DNA from: an uncultured Acidimicrobiaceae bacterium
GTDB lineage: Bacteria > Actinomycetota > Acidimicrobiia > Acidimicrobiales > Microtrichaceae
Direction: 5' to 3'
Assembly (NCBI GenBank): GCA_937868025.1
Contig: CALMLJ010000183.1
Span: 1 to 6,426, forward strand
Length of the DNA stretch: 6,426 nt
In this document: in pieces, positions 1-6,228 of the stretch
How positions within the stretch are numbered: position 1 is the stretch's first letter
Layout of the letters: each line of letters opens with the position of its first letter
The notes under the pieces: model-generated
The model's input: the letters and a program-made list of their open reading frames with translations, nothing else
Databases searched by the model: none
What the model was told of the DNA's origin: nothing
Position numbers and translations under genes: made by a program

Positions 1-485
1 TCACCACCACCGAGGACGTTCCCCGTGCCGAACGTGAGCAGGTCGAGCTCGACGCGACGCCTCGGCTCAACGCGCTGATCGAACGTGAGCATCCCGACGT
101 GCTGGCAATCCACAACCCGGTGATCCTCCAGAAGGTCGTCGGTATGGTGCCGCTCGCCCTCGGCGGACACCAGCACCAGGCCAAGCTCGGGGCGCGTTCG
201 GGTACCCTCATCTCGCTGGCCGGGTCGACGGGCGCGACGGGCCTCGGGTCGCTGCTGGTCGACGCCGACCTGCCGGCTTCGGCGTCGCTCCTCCGGTTCC
301 GTGGCGGGGCGCTGGTGTCGATCGACGATCTCGAGGCCGTCGGTACGTCGGGCGACCTCACGATCCGCCGCCACACCATCACGGCGGCCGATCGGGAGGC
401 CGACAACGCCGACTTCATCGGCCGCGACGCGGAGGAGGGCCGGTTGCCGGTGGCCGACGAGACGACCACCACGACGAACGGCTGA
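1..485 (+). CDS. Metallophosphoesterase, C-terminal part (5' end outside window)
   Basis: The open frame enters from the left edge (first full codon at position 3) and runs 160 codons to a TGA at 483-485. The visible part contains I-H-N-P (residues 36-39 of the fragment) and G-G-H-Q-H-Q (residues 54-59). This spacing matches the last two metal-binding blocks of calcineurin-like metallophosphoesterases, where a His in an 'HxP' strand and a GHxH motif ligate the dinuclear metal centre. The N-terminal blocks (DxH, GDxxD, GNHD) lie outside the window, so activity cannot be judged. After the motif comes a Gly/Ser-rich strand (GSTGATGLGS), typical of the family fold, and the protein ends in a polar tail with five consecutive Thr. 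No downstream gene is coupled to it: a repeat-filled gap follows. The family call is good; the substrate (phosphomonoester, phosphodiester, nucleotide or other) is unknown. Confidence 0.75.
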   Translation, partial: TTTEDVPRAEREQVELDATPRLNALIEREHPDVLAIHNPVILQKVVGMVPLALGGHQHQAKLGARSGTLISLAGSTGATGLGSLLVDADLPASASLLRFRGGALVSIDDLEAVGTSGDLTIRRHTITAADREADNADFIGRDAEEGRLPVADETTTTTNG

Positions 486-497
486 GCCGGCCCGGCG

Positions 498-604
498 GCC
501 GTTCTGGAGCGCTGAGGTGACACGGCGCCGTTCTGGAGCGCTGAGGTGACAGAAACGGTCACCTGGGCGCTCCAGCGCGAGGGGAGGCCAACTCAGCGCT
601 CCAG
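498..604. repeat. Nested direct and inverted repeat cluster
   Basis: A 25-bp sequence containing TTCTGGAGCGCTGAGGTGAC occurs twice in direct orientation, at 498-522 and 527-551 (period 29 bp, identical over all 25 bases). An inverted, slightly degenerate copy lies at 558-575 (GTCACCTGGGCGCTCCAG; 16 of 18 positions match). A shorter exact inverted copy lies at 593-604 (TCAGCGCTCCAG). Copy 2 and the 558-575 copy can form an 18-bp stem (533-550 with 558-575) with a 7-nt loop, one mismatch and one G-U pair. Copy 1 can pair with 593-604 around it. The cluster fills most of the gap between the metallophosphoesterase stop and the ferredoxin start. It has no T-tract, so it is not a canonical intrinsic terminator. 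It could act as an RNA hairpin at the 3' end of the upstream transcript, a multi-copy operator, or a dispersed intergenic element. Confidence 0.85.
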
Positions 605-625
605 TCCGGGGCGGTGGAGCGGCAG

Positions 626-631
626 TAGCGT
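626..631 (+). promoter_or_regulatory. Candidate -10 box giving a leaderless ferredoxin-P450 transcript
   Basis: TAGCGT matches the actinobacterial TANNNT -10 consensus. Its last base lies exactly 7 nt before the A of the ATG at 638, so the expected transcription start coincides with the start codon. No Shine-Dalgarno sequence precedes this ATG (the upstream bases are GCGTGCGCTC), which fits leaderless translation, a common arrangement in actinobacteria. No good -35 box is visible at 17-18 bp upstream. The -35 region would fall on the last inverted repeat copy (593-604), so a repeat-binding protein could influence it. Confidence 0.4.
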
Positions 632-637
632 GCGCTC

Positions 638-832
638 ATGCGACTCGTGATCGACAACGAACGGTGCGAGGGCCACGGCCGCTGTTACAGCATCGCCAAG
701 GACCTCTTCGAACCCGACGACATCGGCAACGGTGTGGTCATCGGCGATGGGGTGGTCCCACCCGACCGACTCCACGACGCCGAGCTGGCGGTCGAGAACT
801 GCCCCGAGCTGGCCATCCGACTGGAGCCCTGA
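638..832 (+). CDS. P450-type [3Fe-4S] ferredoxin
   Basis: This 64-residue cytoplasmic electron carrier most likely passes electrons to the P450 encoded immediately downstream. The cluster motif is C10-x2-H13-x2-C16 ... C55-P56. It matches the CxxXxxC(x)nCP pattern of single-cluster ferredoxins paired with bacterial P450s, in which the variable position decides whether a [3Fe-4S] or [4Fe-4S] cluster forms. The acidic content (many Asp/Glu) and the length of about 60-65 residues fit the family. The ATG at 638 is the natural start because the family begins with a short strand (here M-R-L-V-I-D) about nine residues before the first Cys. Its stop codon TGA (830-832) shares one base with the P450 ATG, so the two genes are translationally coupled. 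His at the variable position suggests a three-Cys cluster, possibly with unusual redox behaviour. The electron donor to this ferredoxin is not in the window. Confidence 0.92.
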   Translation: MRLVIDNERCEGHGRCYSIAKDLFEPDDIGNGVVIGDGVVPPDRLHDAELAVENCPELAIRLEP

Positions 833-2049
833 TGGGCCGCCACGAGCCGGTCGTCGACTGGGCGACCGACTTCGACCACACCGACGACGCCTACGTCGCC
901 GATCCCTTCGGCATCTGGGACGAGCTGCGTACGACGTGCCCCGTCGCCCACACCGAGCGGTACAACGGCGCGTGGCTGCCGACCCGCCACGAGGACATCG
1001 CTGCCATCGCGTACGACACCGACCGGTTCACGTCCCGCAGCGTCATCATGAGCGAGTTCCGGGCGCCCCTCGAGCTCGCGCCCCAGGGGATCGCCCCGCC
1101 CATCTCGTCCGACCCACCGTTCCACAAGGGGGCGCGACGGGTCCTCCTGCCGGCGTTCGCGCCGCAGTCCGTCGATCGTCTCGAAGTGTCGACCCGCGCC
1201 TACTGCGAGGAGTTGGTGGCCTCGCTGCAGGCAGACCTCGACGGCGGCCTCGACGTGGTGGACGCCGCGGTCGGCTACTCCCAGCACATCCCCGTGCGGG
1301 TGATCGCCACGATGCTCGGCCTGCCCGAGTCCGACGGCGACCGCTTCCGTGGGTTCGTGAACCACGTGCTCGAAGGCGTCGACAAGCCGATGGAGGAGCG
1401 CGCCCTCGGCATGGGCGAGCTCTTCGAGTACCTCCAGGCACAGATCCACGACCACCTCGACCGACCGCGTGACGATCTGATCAGCTACCTGCTCACGTCG
1501 GAGATGGACGGCGAGCCGCTCGACGTGTTCCACGTCGCTCGCACCGTCGCGCTGCTCCTCATCGCCGGCATCGACACGACGTGGAGCGCGATCGGCGCGT
1601 CGCTGTGGCACCTCGCCGGGCACCCCGCCGACCGCGAGCGCCTCGTTGCGGAGCCCGAGCTGCTGCCGACGGCCATCGAGGAATTCCTGCGGGCCTACGC
1701 ACCGGTGACCATGGCCCGGCTGGTCCGTGAGGACATGGACTTCGCCGGTTGCCCGATGAAGGCCAACGACTTCGTGCTCCTTCCGTTCCCGGCTGCGAAC
1801 CGTGACCCCGAGGCGTTCGATCGGGCCGACGAGGTGCTCATCGACCGTGAGGTCAACCGCCACGCCGCGTTCGGTCTCGGCATCCACCGGTGCGCCGGCT
1901 CGCACCTGGCACGGATGGAGCTTCGTGTCGCACTCGAGGTGTGGCTCGAGGCGTTTCCGTCGTTCGAGCTGGCCGACCCGTCGGCCGTGCGGTGGTCCGG
2001 CGGCCAGGTCCGGGGACCGCGGACCCTGCCAGTCCGAGTGATGCGCTGA
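832..2049 (+). CDS. Cytochrome P450
   Basis: This encodes a soluble heme-thiolate monooxygenase of 405 residues, the usual length for bacterial class I P450s. Visible landmarks in order are: the C-helix D-P-P-F-H (94-98) with R102-R103 for heme propionate contact; the I-helix oxygen-activation motif A245-G-I-D248-T249-T250; the K-helix ExxR motif E284-F-L-R287; and the heme-binding loop F347-G-L-G-I-H-R-C354-A-G, with Cys354 as the axial ligand. All catalytic elements are intact. The ATG at 832 overlaps the ferredoxin stop and has GGAG at 823-826, five bases upstream. The same frame stays open back to 664, but that stretch overlaps the ferredoxin and is not P450-like. There is no signal peptide or membrane anchor. 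The substrate cannot be deduced; steroid, terpenoid, fatty acid or secondary-metabolite hydroxylation are all possible. No biosynthetic neighbours are present, which suggests a stand-alone catabolic or tailoring enzyme supplied by its own ferredoxin. Confidence 0.97.
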   Translation: MGRHEPVVDWATDFDHTDDAYVADPFGIWDELRTTCPVAHTERYNGAWLPTRHEDIAAIAYDTDRFTSRSVIMSEFRAPLELAPQGIAPPISSDPPFHKGARRVLLPAFAPQSVDRLEVSTRAYCEELVASLQADLDGGLDVVDAAVGYSQHIPVRVIATMLGLPESDGDRFRGFVNHVLEGVDKPMEERALGMGELFEYLQAQIHDHLDRPRDDLISYLLTSEMDGEPLDVFHVARTVALLLIAGIDTTWSAIGASLWHLAGHPADRERLVAEPELLPTAIEEFLRAYAPVTMARLVREDMDFAGCPMKANDFVLLPFPAANRDPEAFDRADEVLIDREVNRHAAFGLGIHRCAGSHLARMELRVALEVWLEAFPSFELADPSAVRWSGGQVRGPRTLPVRVMR

Positions 2050-2094
2050 CGTCGACTGCCGCTCGTTCGGAGCTCCATCCTTCTGGCGGTAGTG

Positions 2095-2123
2095 TTCGAC
2101 AACATTGAATGTTAGTCTACCCT
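2095..2123 (+). promoter_or_regulatory. Candidate promoter of the lipoprotein gene
   Basis: TTCGAC (2095-2100) and TACCCT (2118-2123) are separated by exactly 17 bp. They resemble a -35/-10 pair with the TANNNT form of -10, and predict a start near A2130 with a leader of about 42 nt before the ATG at 2172. An alternative -10 box, TAGTCT, lies at 2113-2118. The stretch is clearly AT-richer than its surroundings, as expected for a promoter here. The spacer contains a perfect palindrome, listed separately. Confidence 0.5.
2101..2113. promoter_or_regulatory. Perfect 13-bp palindrome, operator candidate
   Basis: AACATT-G-AATGTT is a perfect 6+1+6 inverted repeat, made almost only of A and T in a very GC-rich region. 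It sits directly after the candidate -35 box and within the spacer. A dimeric repressor bound there would block RNA polymerase. The sequence does not match Fur/IdeR or Zur boxes as I know them, so the regulator is unknown. Confidence 0.45.
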
Positions 2124-2161
2124 TACACCAAGCGGCGGTCGGCTGGGCCGCCCGATGGAGA

Positions 2162-2166
2162 GGGAG
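2162..2166 (+). promoter_or_regulatory. Ribosome binding site deciding the lipoprotein start
   Basis: GGGAG lies five bases before the ATG at 2172, inside a purine-rich run beginning near 2157. An in-frame ATG at 2109 lies inside the promoter palindrome, has no such site, and would place 21 unlikely residues ahead of the signal peptide. The 2172 start is therefore preferred. Confidence 0.7.
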
Positions 2167-2171
2167 ATGAC

Positions 2172-3236
2172 ATGAAGGTTCACAACGAAACGGTCGCTGG
2201 CTCGCATCGGTCGTGGCGCCAACGCGCGCTCGCCGGCGGTGGAGTGGTCGCCCTGGTCTCGGTGCTGGTCGGTTGCTTCCCCGACCCCGGCGCCGAGACC
2301 CCCGCGACGACGACCACGACGACCGAGGCCACCACGACGACCGAGGCCACGACGACGACCACGTCGCCCGTCGTGTGGGGCCCGGAGGTGACCGTCAGCA
2401 AGACCGCCGGGCTGAACCCCGACGGTGAGACGGTCACCATCACCGGCTCGGGATTCGACCCCAACGCCAACATCGGCGGCCGCCCCCCACTGAGCGGACA
2501 GAAGTCCGGCGTGTACGTCACCTTCGGCAAGTTCGCCGACGTGTGGCAGCCGTCGCTCGGCTCGGCGACCGCCCCGTCGTCGACGCGGCAGATCATCACC
2601 CAGAAGTGGGCGTTGCCCGAGCCGTCGTTCACCAACCAGGGCGGTCAGCTGCCCTACATCGCGCTGAACGCCGACGGCACCTTCTCGACCACCCTCGACG
2701 TCGCGCCGAGCGCGACCGGCACCAACGCCTACGCGTTCGCCGTGTACCCGGGGTCGGGTGCCGTCAACGCCGGCCAGGAGATCCTGGTGCGGGCGACGTT
2801 CGCCCCGAAGGTCACGGTGTCGAAGACGGCCGATCTCGTCGCCGGTGAGACGATCACCGTGAAGGGCGTCGGCTTCCTGCCGTCGGCGAACGGCACCCGA
2901 CCCCCGCTCAGCGGGCAGCCGTCGGGCGTGTACGTGACGTTCGGCAAGTTCGCGGACGTGTGGCAGCCGTCGCTCGGCTCCGCGGCCGCCCCGTCGTCCT
3001 CCCGAACCGTGATCACCCAGCAGTGGGCGCTCCCACAGGCGCAGTTCGCCGCTCAGGGAGCGGCGCTGCCGTACATTCTGATCAACGCCGACGGCAGCTT
3101 CACCGCATCGCTCGAGGTCAACGCGAGTGCCGCCGGGTCGAACCCCAACTACGGCGTCGCCGTGTACCCCGGCTCGGGCGCGGTGAACGCAGCGCAGGAG
3201 TTCTTCGTGCCGACCACCTGGGCGCCCACCGACTGA
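2172..3236 (+). CDS. Secreted lipoprotein with Thr-rich stalk and two tandem beta-type domains
   Basis: The predicted protein has 354 residues. It begins with a lipoprotein signal peptide: a basic stretch (R13, R16, R18), a hydrophobic core at about 19-33, and the lipobox L32-V-G-C35. Cys35 would be lipidated and hold the protein on the outer face of the membrane. Residues 43-65 form a stalk rich in Thr with a few Glu, probably extended. Two homologous domains follow, starting at V73 and V214. Each opens with V-T-V-S-K-T-A, contains a G-x-G-F turn, the motif W-Q-P-S-L-G-S-A, and ends with V-Y-P-G-S-G-A-V-N-A. The openings resemble Ig-like or neocarzinostatin/HtaA-associated strands seen in actinobacterial surface proteins ('GxTVTVTGxGF'), but I cannot assign a family with certainty and no catalytic motif is apparent. 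A structural or ligand-binding surface role is an inference. It is transcribed alone from its own candidate promoter and converges with the helicase gene. Confidence 0.85.
   Translation: MKVHNETVAGSHRSWRQRALAGGGVVALVSVLVGCFPDPGAETPATTTTTTEATTTTEATTTTTSPVVWGPEVTVSKTAGLNPDGETVTITGSGFDPNANIGGRPPLSGQKSGVYVTFGKFADVWQPSLGSATAPSSTRQIITQKWALPEPSFTNQGGQLPYIALNADGTFSTTLDVAPSATGTNAYAFAVYPGSGAVNAGQEILVRATFAPKVTVSKTADLVAGETITVKGVGFLPSANGTRPPLSGQPSGVYVTFGKFADVWQPSLGSAAAPSSSRTVITQQWALPQAQFAAQGAALPYILINADGSFTASLEVNASAAGSNPNYGVAVYPGSGAVNAAQEFFVPTTWAPTD
2388..3233 (+). repeat. Intragenic tandem duplication of a domain of about 140 residues
   Basis: Codons 73-212 and 214-354 of the lipoprotein encode two copies of the same domain, differing by two single-residue gaps near their N-terminal ends. 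The best conserved block is 20 residues identical in both copies (113-132 and 252-271, from G-V-Y-V to L-G-S-A). At DNA level, 2511-2582 and 2928-2999 match at about 66 of 72 bases, with most differences at third codon positions. This indicates purifying selection or gene conversion on that block, while the flanking parts have diverged more. Confidence 0.85.
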
Positions 3237-3272
3237 TCGGGCCAGGCGGCACGGAGTGGTGCGCGGTGCGCG

Positions 3273-6218
3273 TCAGGCGCGGAGGTCGCCGGCGATCTCG
3301 ATCGCCTGCGCCGCCATCGCGGCGTCGTCGAGCGCCGGCACGAGATCGACCAGGCGCCAGCCGGTGTGACGCAGCGCGAGGTGGCGATCGATGTGGGCGT
3401 CGGGCCCGTCGGGGTGCACGCCGCACACCACCCCGAGCACACGTTCGCCGACCCGCACCACGACGTCGACGTGGTGACGGCCCACGGGGTAGTGGTAACG
3501 GACCTCGACGCCGGCATCGCCGAAGGCCTTGCCGAGGCGGAGGGCCGGCCCGTCGGCAGGGGTGTCGGACGGTGCCGGCGGCGGGGGCCGATGTGACCAC
3601 TGGACGAATCGGCCGAGCATCGTACGGTCGTCCGGCTCGACGTCGGTGACGACGTCCATTCGTTGGCGAGCACGAGACACCATCACGTTGAAGAGGTTGC
3701 GATCCTCGACGAACCGCCGCCGGCCCGCCGGACTGTCGGCGTCGATGCCGGGGACGACGATCATGTGGCGGCGTTCGGCTCCCTGGAACCCGTGCACGGT
3801 GGTGACCATCAGGTGCATCGCCGAAATGGCGTCGGGCCCGAGCTCCGCCAGCACCGCCTCCTGCAAGCGGTCAGCGAGCTCTCGCAGGGGTGTGACCACA
3901 CCGACGTTGTCCGCGCCTGCCCGCTGGAGTTCACGCAACCGCTGCACCACCGCCCGAACGGGGTCGGCGTGGCGGGGGTCGGCCGCCCGGGGTGACACCA
4001 CCTCGATGCAGTCGCGGCACTCCGTCGTCGGGAACCGCGTCGCGATCGCCACGTTGCGGTCGTAGAACTCGTCGAGCGAGAACTGGACGAGGTGGGGGAG
4101 TGATCGGTGGTGCTCGTCGAGCCAGTTCACGGGCGCAACCCCGGCGGCGATATCGAACAGGCTGTTGCGGCGCACGTCGAGGCGACCGAGCTCACCGGTG
4201 AGTCCCTCGTCGGCGAATGCGTCCTGCATCGCATCGTCGCCCACGAACGAGACGTGCCGGAGCTGGCGGGGGTCGCCCAGCACGACGCACCGTGCACCGC
4301 GGAGGAGTGCCGGCGCGGCGAGGGTCAGGTCGACCTGGGAGGCCTCGTCGATCACGACGAGGTCGAACCAGCGCGCCGTCGGTGGCAGCAGCCGCTCGAT
4401 CTCACCGAGGGTGCCGAGCCAGATCGGCGCAGCGTCGCGGAATGCCCGTCGTTCGATCGTGCTCAGGAGTCGTTGTCGGGCGCCGAGGCCCGACCGCAGC
4501 GCCGTGTTGATCGTGCCCAGGGCGGCGCGGGCGGCCGGCGAGCCGAGGCGACCGACGATGAGGTGGTCGAGTGCCTTGCCCGTCCAGTAGCGGCGGGCCT
4601 GTTCCGCTTCCTCCCATGCCGGCCACGCTCCCTGCAGCGTCTCGGCGAGCGCCGGGGCGTCGTCGATGGACCGTTGCGCTCGGGCGAGTCGTGCCGCGGC
4701 GGCGACGACGTTGCGTTCCTCCGCGGTCGTGCAGGGAGCCTCGACCAGGGCGGCGAGTTCGGCGGCGGCGCGACGCCGGCGGCGCAACGACCCGAGGGCC
4801 GTCCCGAGCAGGCCGGGAGCGTTGGTCGCACGGTCGAGCAGACTGTCGACACGATCGAGGTCGGCGCCGGGAGCGAAACACCCGGGAACACGCTGGCGGG
4901 CCGCGGCAAGCCGGGGCGACCCGCCGGCGGCATCGTCGATCGAGGCGAGCGTCCCCAGGATGTCCACGATGTCGCCGGTCAGCGTCTCGAAGTCGGCCTG
5001 CGCCTCGTCGGCGAGGCGGGATCCGGCGGTGTCCTGGTTCGCCAGCCGGCGTTCGATCTCGGCGAACGCATCGCGCAGCGAGTCCGGAGACCCGAACCGC
5101 AGCGGAACCGGTCCGGGCTGGCGGGCCAGCAGGTCGGCGACCACCGAGGCGGCCTCGAGGGTCCTGGTTCCGACCAGGACCGACTCGCCTCGCGCGACCG
5201 CGTCGGCGCAGATGGCGGCGATCGTGTGGGTCTTGCCGGTGCCGGGCGCGCCCGACACCACCGTCACCGGCGCTGTCCGTGCCGACCGGGCGACGGCGCG
5301 TTGGGCTGCCGTCAGTTGCACGTGGCTCGTCAGCTCCTCGGCGTCGTCGTCGGCGACGGCCGGGGCGACCGTGGCGGCCCGGTCCTCGGGCGGCGACACG
5401 AGCGCGGCGAACGCCGTGTCGTCGATGCCGGAGCGTTCGGACCACGCTGTGAGTGCCGCCGACGACCCGGTCGTGTGTCGCTCCCAGGTCGGGAGGAGCG
5501 CGAACCCGACGCAGATCGTGACGTCACCGGGCGAGACATGTCCTGATTGGGTCATCGCCGTGGCGACGGCCTGTGGGTGTCGGCCCGTGGTCGTCGTGAT
5601 CCGCCAACCGGTGGCGCCGGCGAGATCGCGCAGCCACCCCTGCAATGACGGCGACGACGCCAGCTGCCGGTCGCCGGCGACGGGGTATCCGACGACACCG
5701 CACCACGGGATCGCGTCCGCCAACGCCGCCCCGAGGCGTTCGTCGGCCACGGGCGGCACGAGGTACCAGTCGCTGACCCGACGCAACGTCCAGGACGGGT
5801 CGAGCGCGCCGATCAGGTTGCCGAGCTCGAACCCCCGCCGGCTGGCGACGGCCCAGGTGTGCAGCACGGGGGTGACGAACGGGGCGTCGCCCGCCTGGGC
5901 GTCGCTCGCCCATCCGACGGCCGTGATCCACGAGACGGGCAGGTTGGTCTGCCCGTTGAGTGTTGCGCGGGCCTTGGTGTCGCCGATGAGCTGATCGGTC
6001 GCGCCGATAATCGTGCCGTCCACGCCGACGACGTCGATGGCCGGGAGGGTCATCTGGATCTCGCCGTTGCCCACCTGCAGCACGAAGGGATCGTTTCGCA
6101 TGCCGGAGCGATTGGGGGTCATGCCCAACCACATCATGTCGGCAGCGTCGAGCGCCTGGGGACGGGTCGGCGCCGGCGCCAGCGCGCTGAGCGCTCGCAG
6201 GATCGAGGTCGTCGACAT
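3273..6218 (-). CDS. Superfamily I (UPF1/COG1112-like) helicase with degenerate PD-(D/E)XK-like C-terminal domain
   Basis: This 981-residue protein is a probable ATP-driven DNA or RNA translocase. Residues 1 to about 295 form a region I do not recognise, with several Trp and beta-like stretches. The helicase core follows: a Q-motif-like L302-T-A-A-Q306; Walker A G323-A-P-G-T-G-K329-T; a helical insert at about 365-600 rich in Ala, Arg and Glu; Walker B with D624-E-A-S; motif III G648-D-P-R-Q-L; motif IV around H703-H-R705-S and F713; T776-P; motif V T807-V-H-G-F-Q-G-A-E815; and motif VI V847-S-R849-A-R851. All ATPase motifs look intact. A proline-rich linker (about 877-890) leads to a tail (about 893-960) with the strand pattern, D918, and R945...G953-W of Vsr/MTES-type nuclease folds, but without the expected acidic pair. 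The ATG at 6218 is the first in frame and has no Shine-Dalgarno sequence, but a -10 box lies just upstream. Roles in repair, RNA metabolism or phage defence are possible; none is proved by the sequence. Confidence 0.9.
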   Translation of the reverse strand: MSTTSILRALSALAPAPTRPQALDAADMMWLGMTPNRSGMRNDPFVLQVGNGEIQMTLPAIDVVGVDGTIIGATDQLIGDTKARATLNGQTNLPVSWITAVGWASDAQAGDAPFVTPVLHTWAVASRRGFELGNLIGALDPSWTLRRVSDWYLVPPVADERLGAALADAIPWCGVVGYPVAGDRQLASSPSLQGWLRDLAGATGWRITTTTGRHPQAVATAMTQSGHVSPGDVTICVGFALLPTWERHTTGSSAALTAWSERSGIDDTAFAALVSPPEDRAATVAPAVADDDAEELTSHVQLTAAQRAVARSARTAPVTVVSGAPGTGKTHTIAAICADAVARGESVLVGTRTLEAASVVADLLARQPGPVPLRFGSPDSLRDAFAEIERRLANQDTAGSRLADEAQADFETLTGDIVDILGTLASIDDAAGGSPRLAAARQRVPGCFAPGADLDRVDSLLDRATNAPGLLGTALGSLRRRRRAAAELAALVEAPCTTAEERNVVAAAARLARAQRSIDDAPALAETLQGAWPAWEEAEQARRYWTGKALDHLIVGRLGSPAARAALGTINTALRSGLGARQRLLSTIERRAFRDAAPIWLGTLGEIERLLPPTARWFDLVVIDEASQVDLTLAAPALLRGARCVVLGDPRQLRHVSFVGDDAMQDAFADEGLTGELGRLDVRRNSLFDIAAGVAPVNWLDEHHRSLPHLVQFSLDEFYDRNVAIATRFPTTECRDCIEVVSPRAADPRHADPVRAVVQRLRELQRAGADNVGVVTPLRELADRLQEAVLAELGPDAISAMHLMVTTVHGFQGAERRHMIVVPGIDADSPAGRRRFVEDRNLFNVMVSRARQRMDVVTDVEPDDRTMLGRFVQWSHRPPPPAPSDTPADGPALRLGKAFGDAGVEVRYHYPVGRHHVDVVVRVGERVLGVVCGVHPDGPDAHIDRHLALRHTGWRLVDLVPALDDAAMAAQAIEIAGDLRA

Positions 6219-6228
6219 GGTCGAGGCC

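Noticed and set aside
498..551. CRISPR-like array from the two 25-bp direct repeats
   Set aside because: There are only two direct copies, separated by 4 bp with no spacer-length sequence, and the other two copies are inverted. No cas genes are visible.
664..831. In-frame extension of the P450 upstream to an ATG at 664
   Set aside because: The stretch overlaps the ferredoxin in another frame and encodes Arg/Pro-rich sequence unlike any P450 N-terminus. The ATG at 832 has GGAG upstream and the usual stop-start overlap.
685..1905. Long minus-strand open frame (406 codons) opposite the P450 gene
   Set aside because: High-GC coding DNA routinely leaves open frames on the opposite strand. The translation is low-complexity and charge-rich with no motifs, while the plus strand encodes a P450 with every diagnostic motif.
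2056..2092. Possible terminator after the P450 (CTGCCGC ... GCGGTAG, and the GGAGCTCC palindrome)
   Set aside because: The stem is only 7 bp with a G-U pair and a loop of about 22 nt, and no T-tract follows. The GGAGCTCC palindrome has no loop. Too weak to call.
2306..2366. Simple-sequence tract of ACG/ACC triplets
   Set aside because: It is explained by the coding sequence of the Thr-rich stalk of the lipoprotein; interruptions by GAGGCC (Glu-Ala) keep the frame and the codons vary.
3273..3310. Encapsulin cargo-targeting peptide at the helicase C-terminus
   Set aside because: The last residues (I-E-I-A-G-D-L-R-A) do not show the usual G-S-L-x-I-G-S-L-K-like pattern, and a 981-residue helicase would be an atypical cargo. 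The ferredoxin, P450 and lipoprotein C-termini also lack such a peptide.
4107..5546. Long plus-strand open frame (479 codons) opposite the helicase gene
   Set aside because: It is an antisense shadow of the helicase: Gly/Arg-rich, without domain motifs, and incompatible with the intact helicase motifs on the minus strand.
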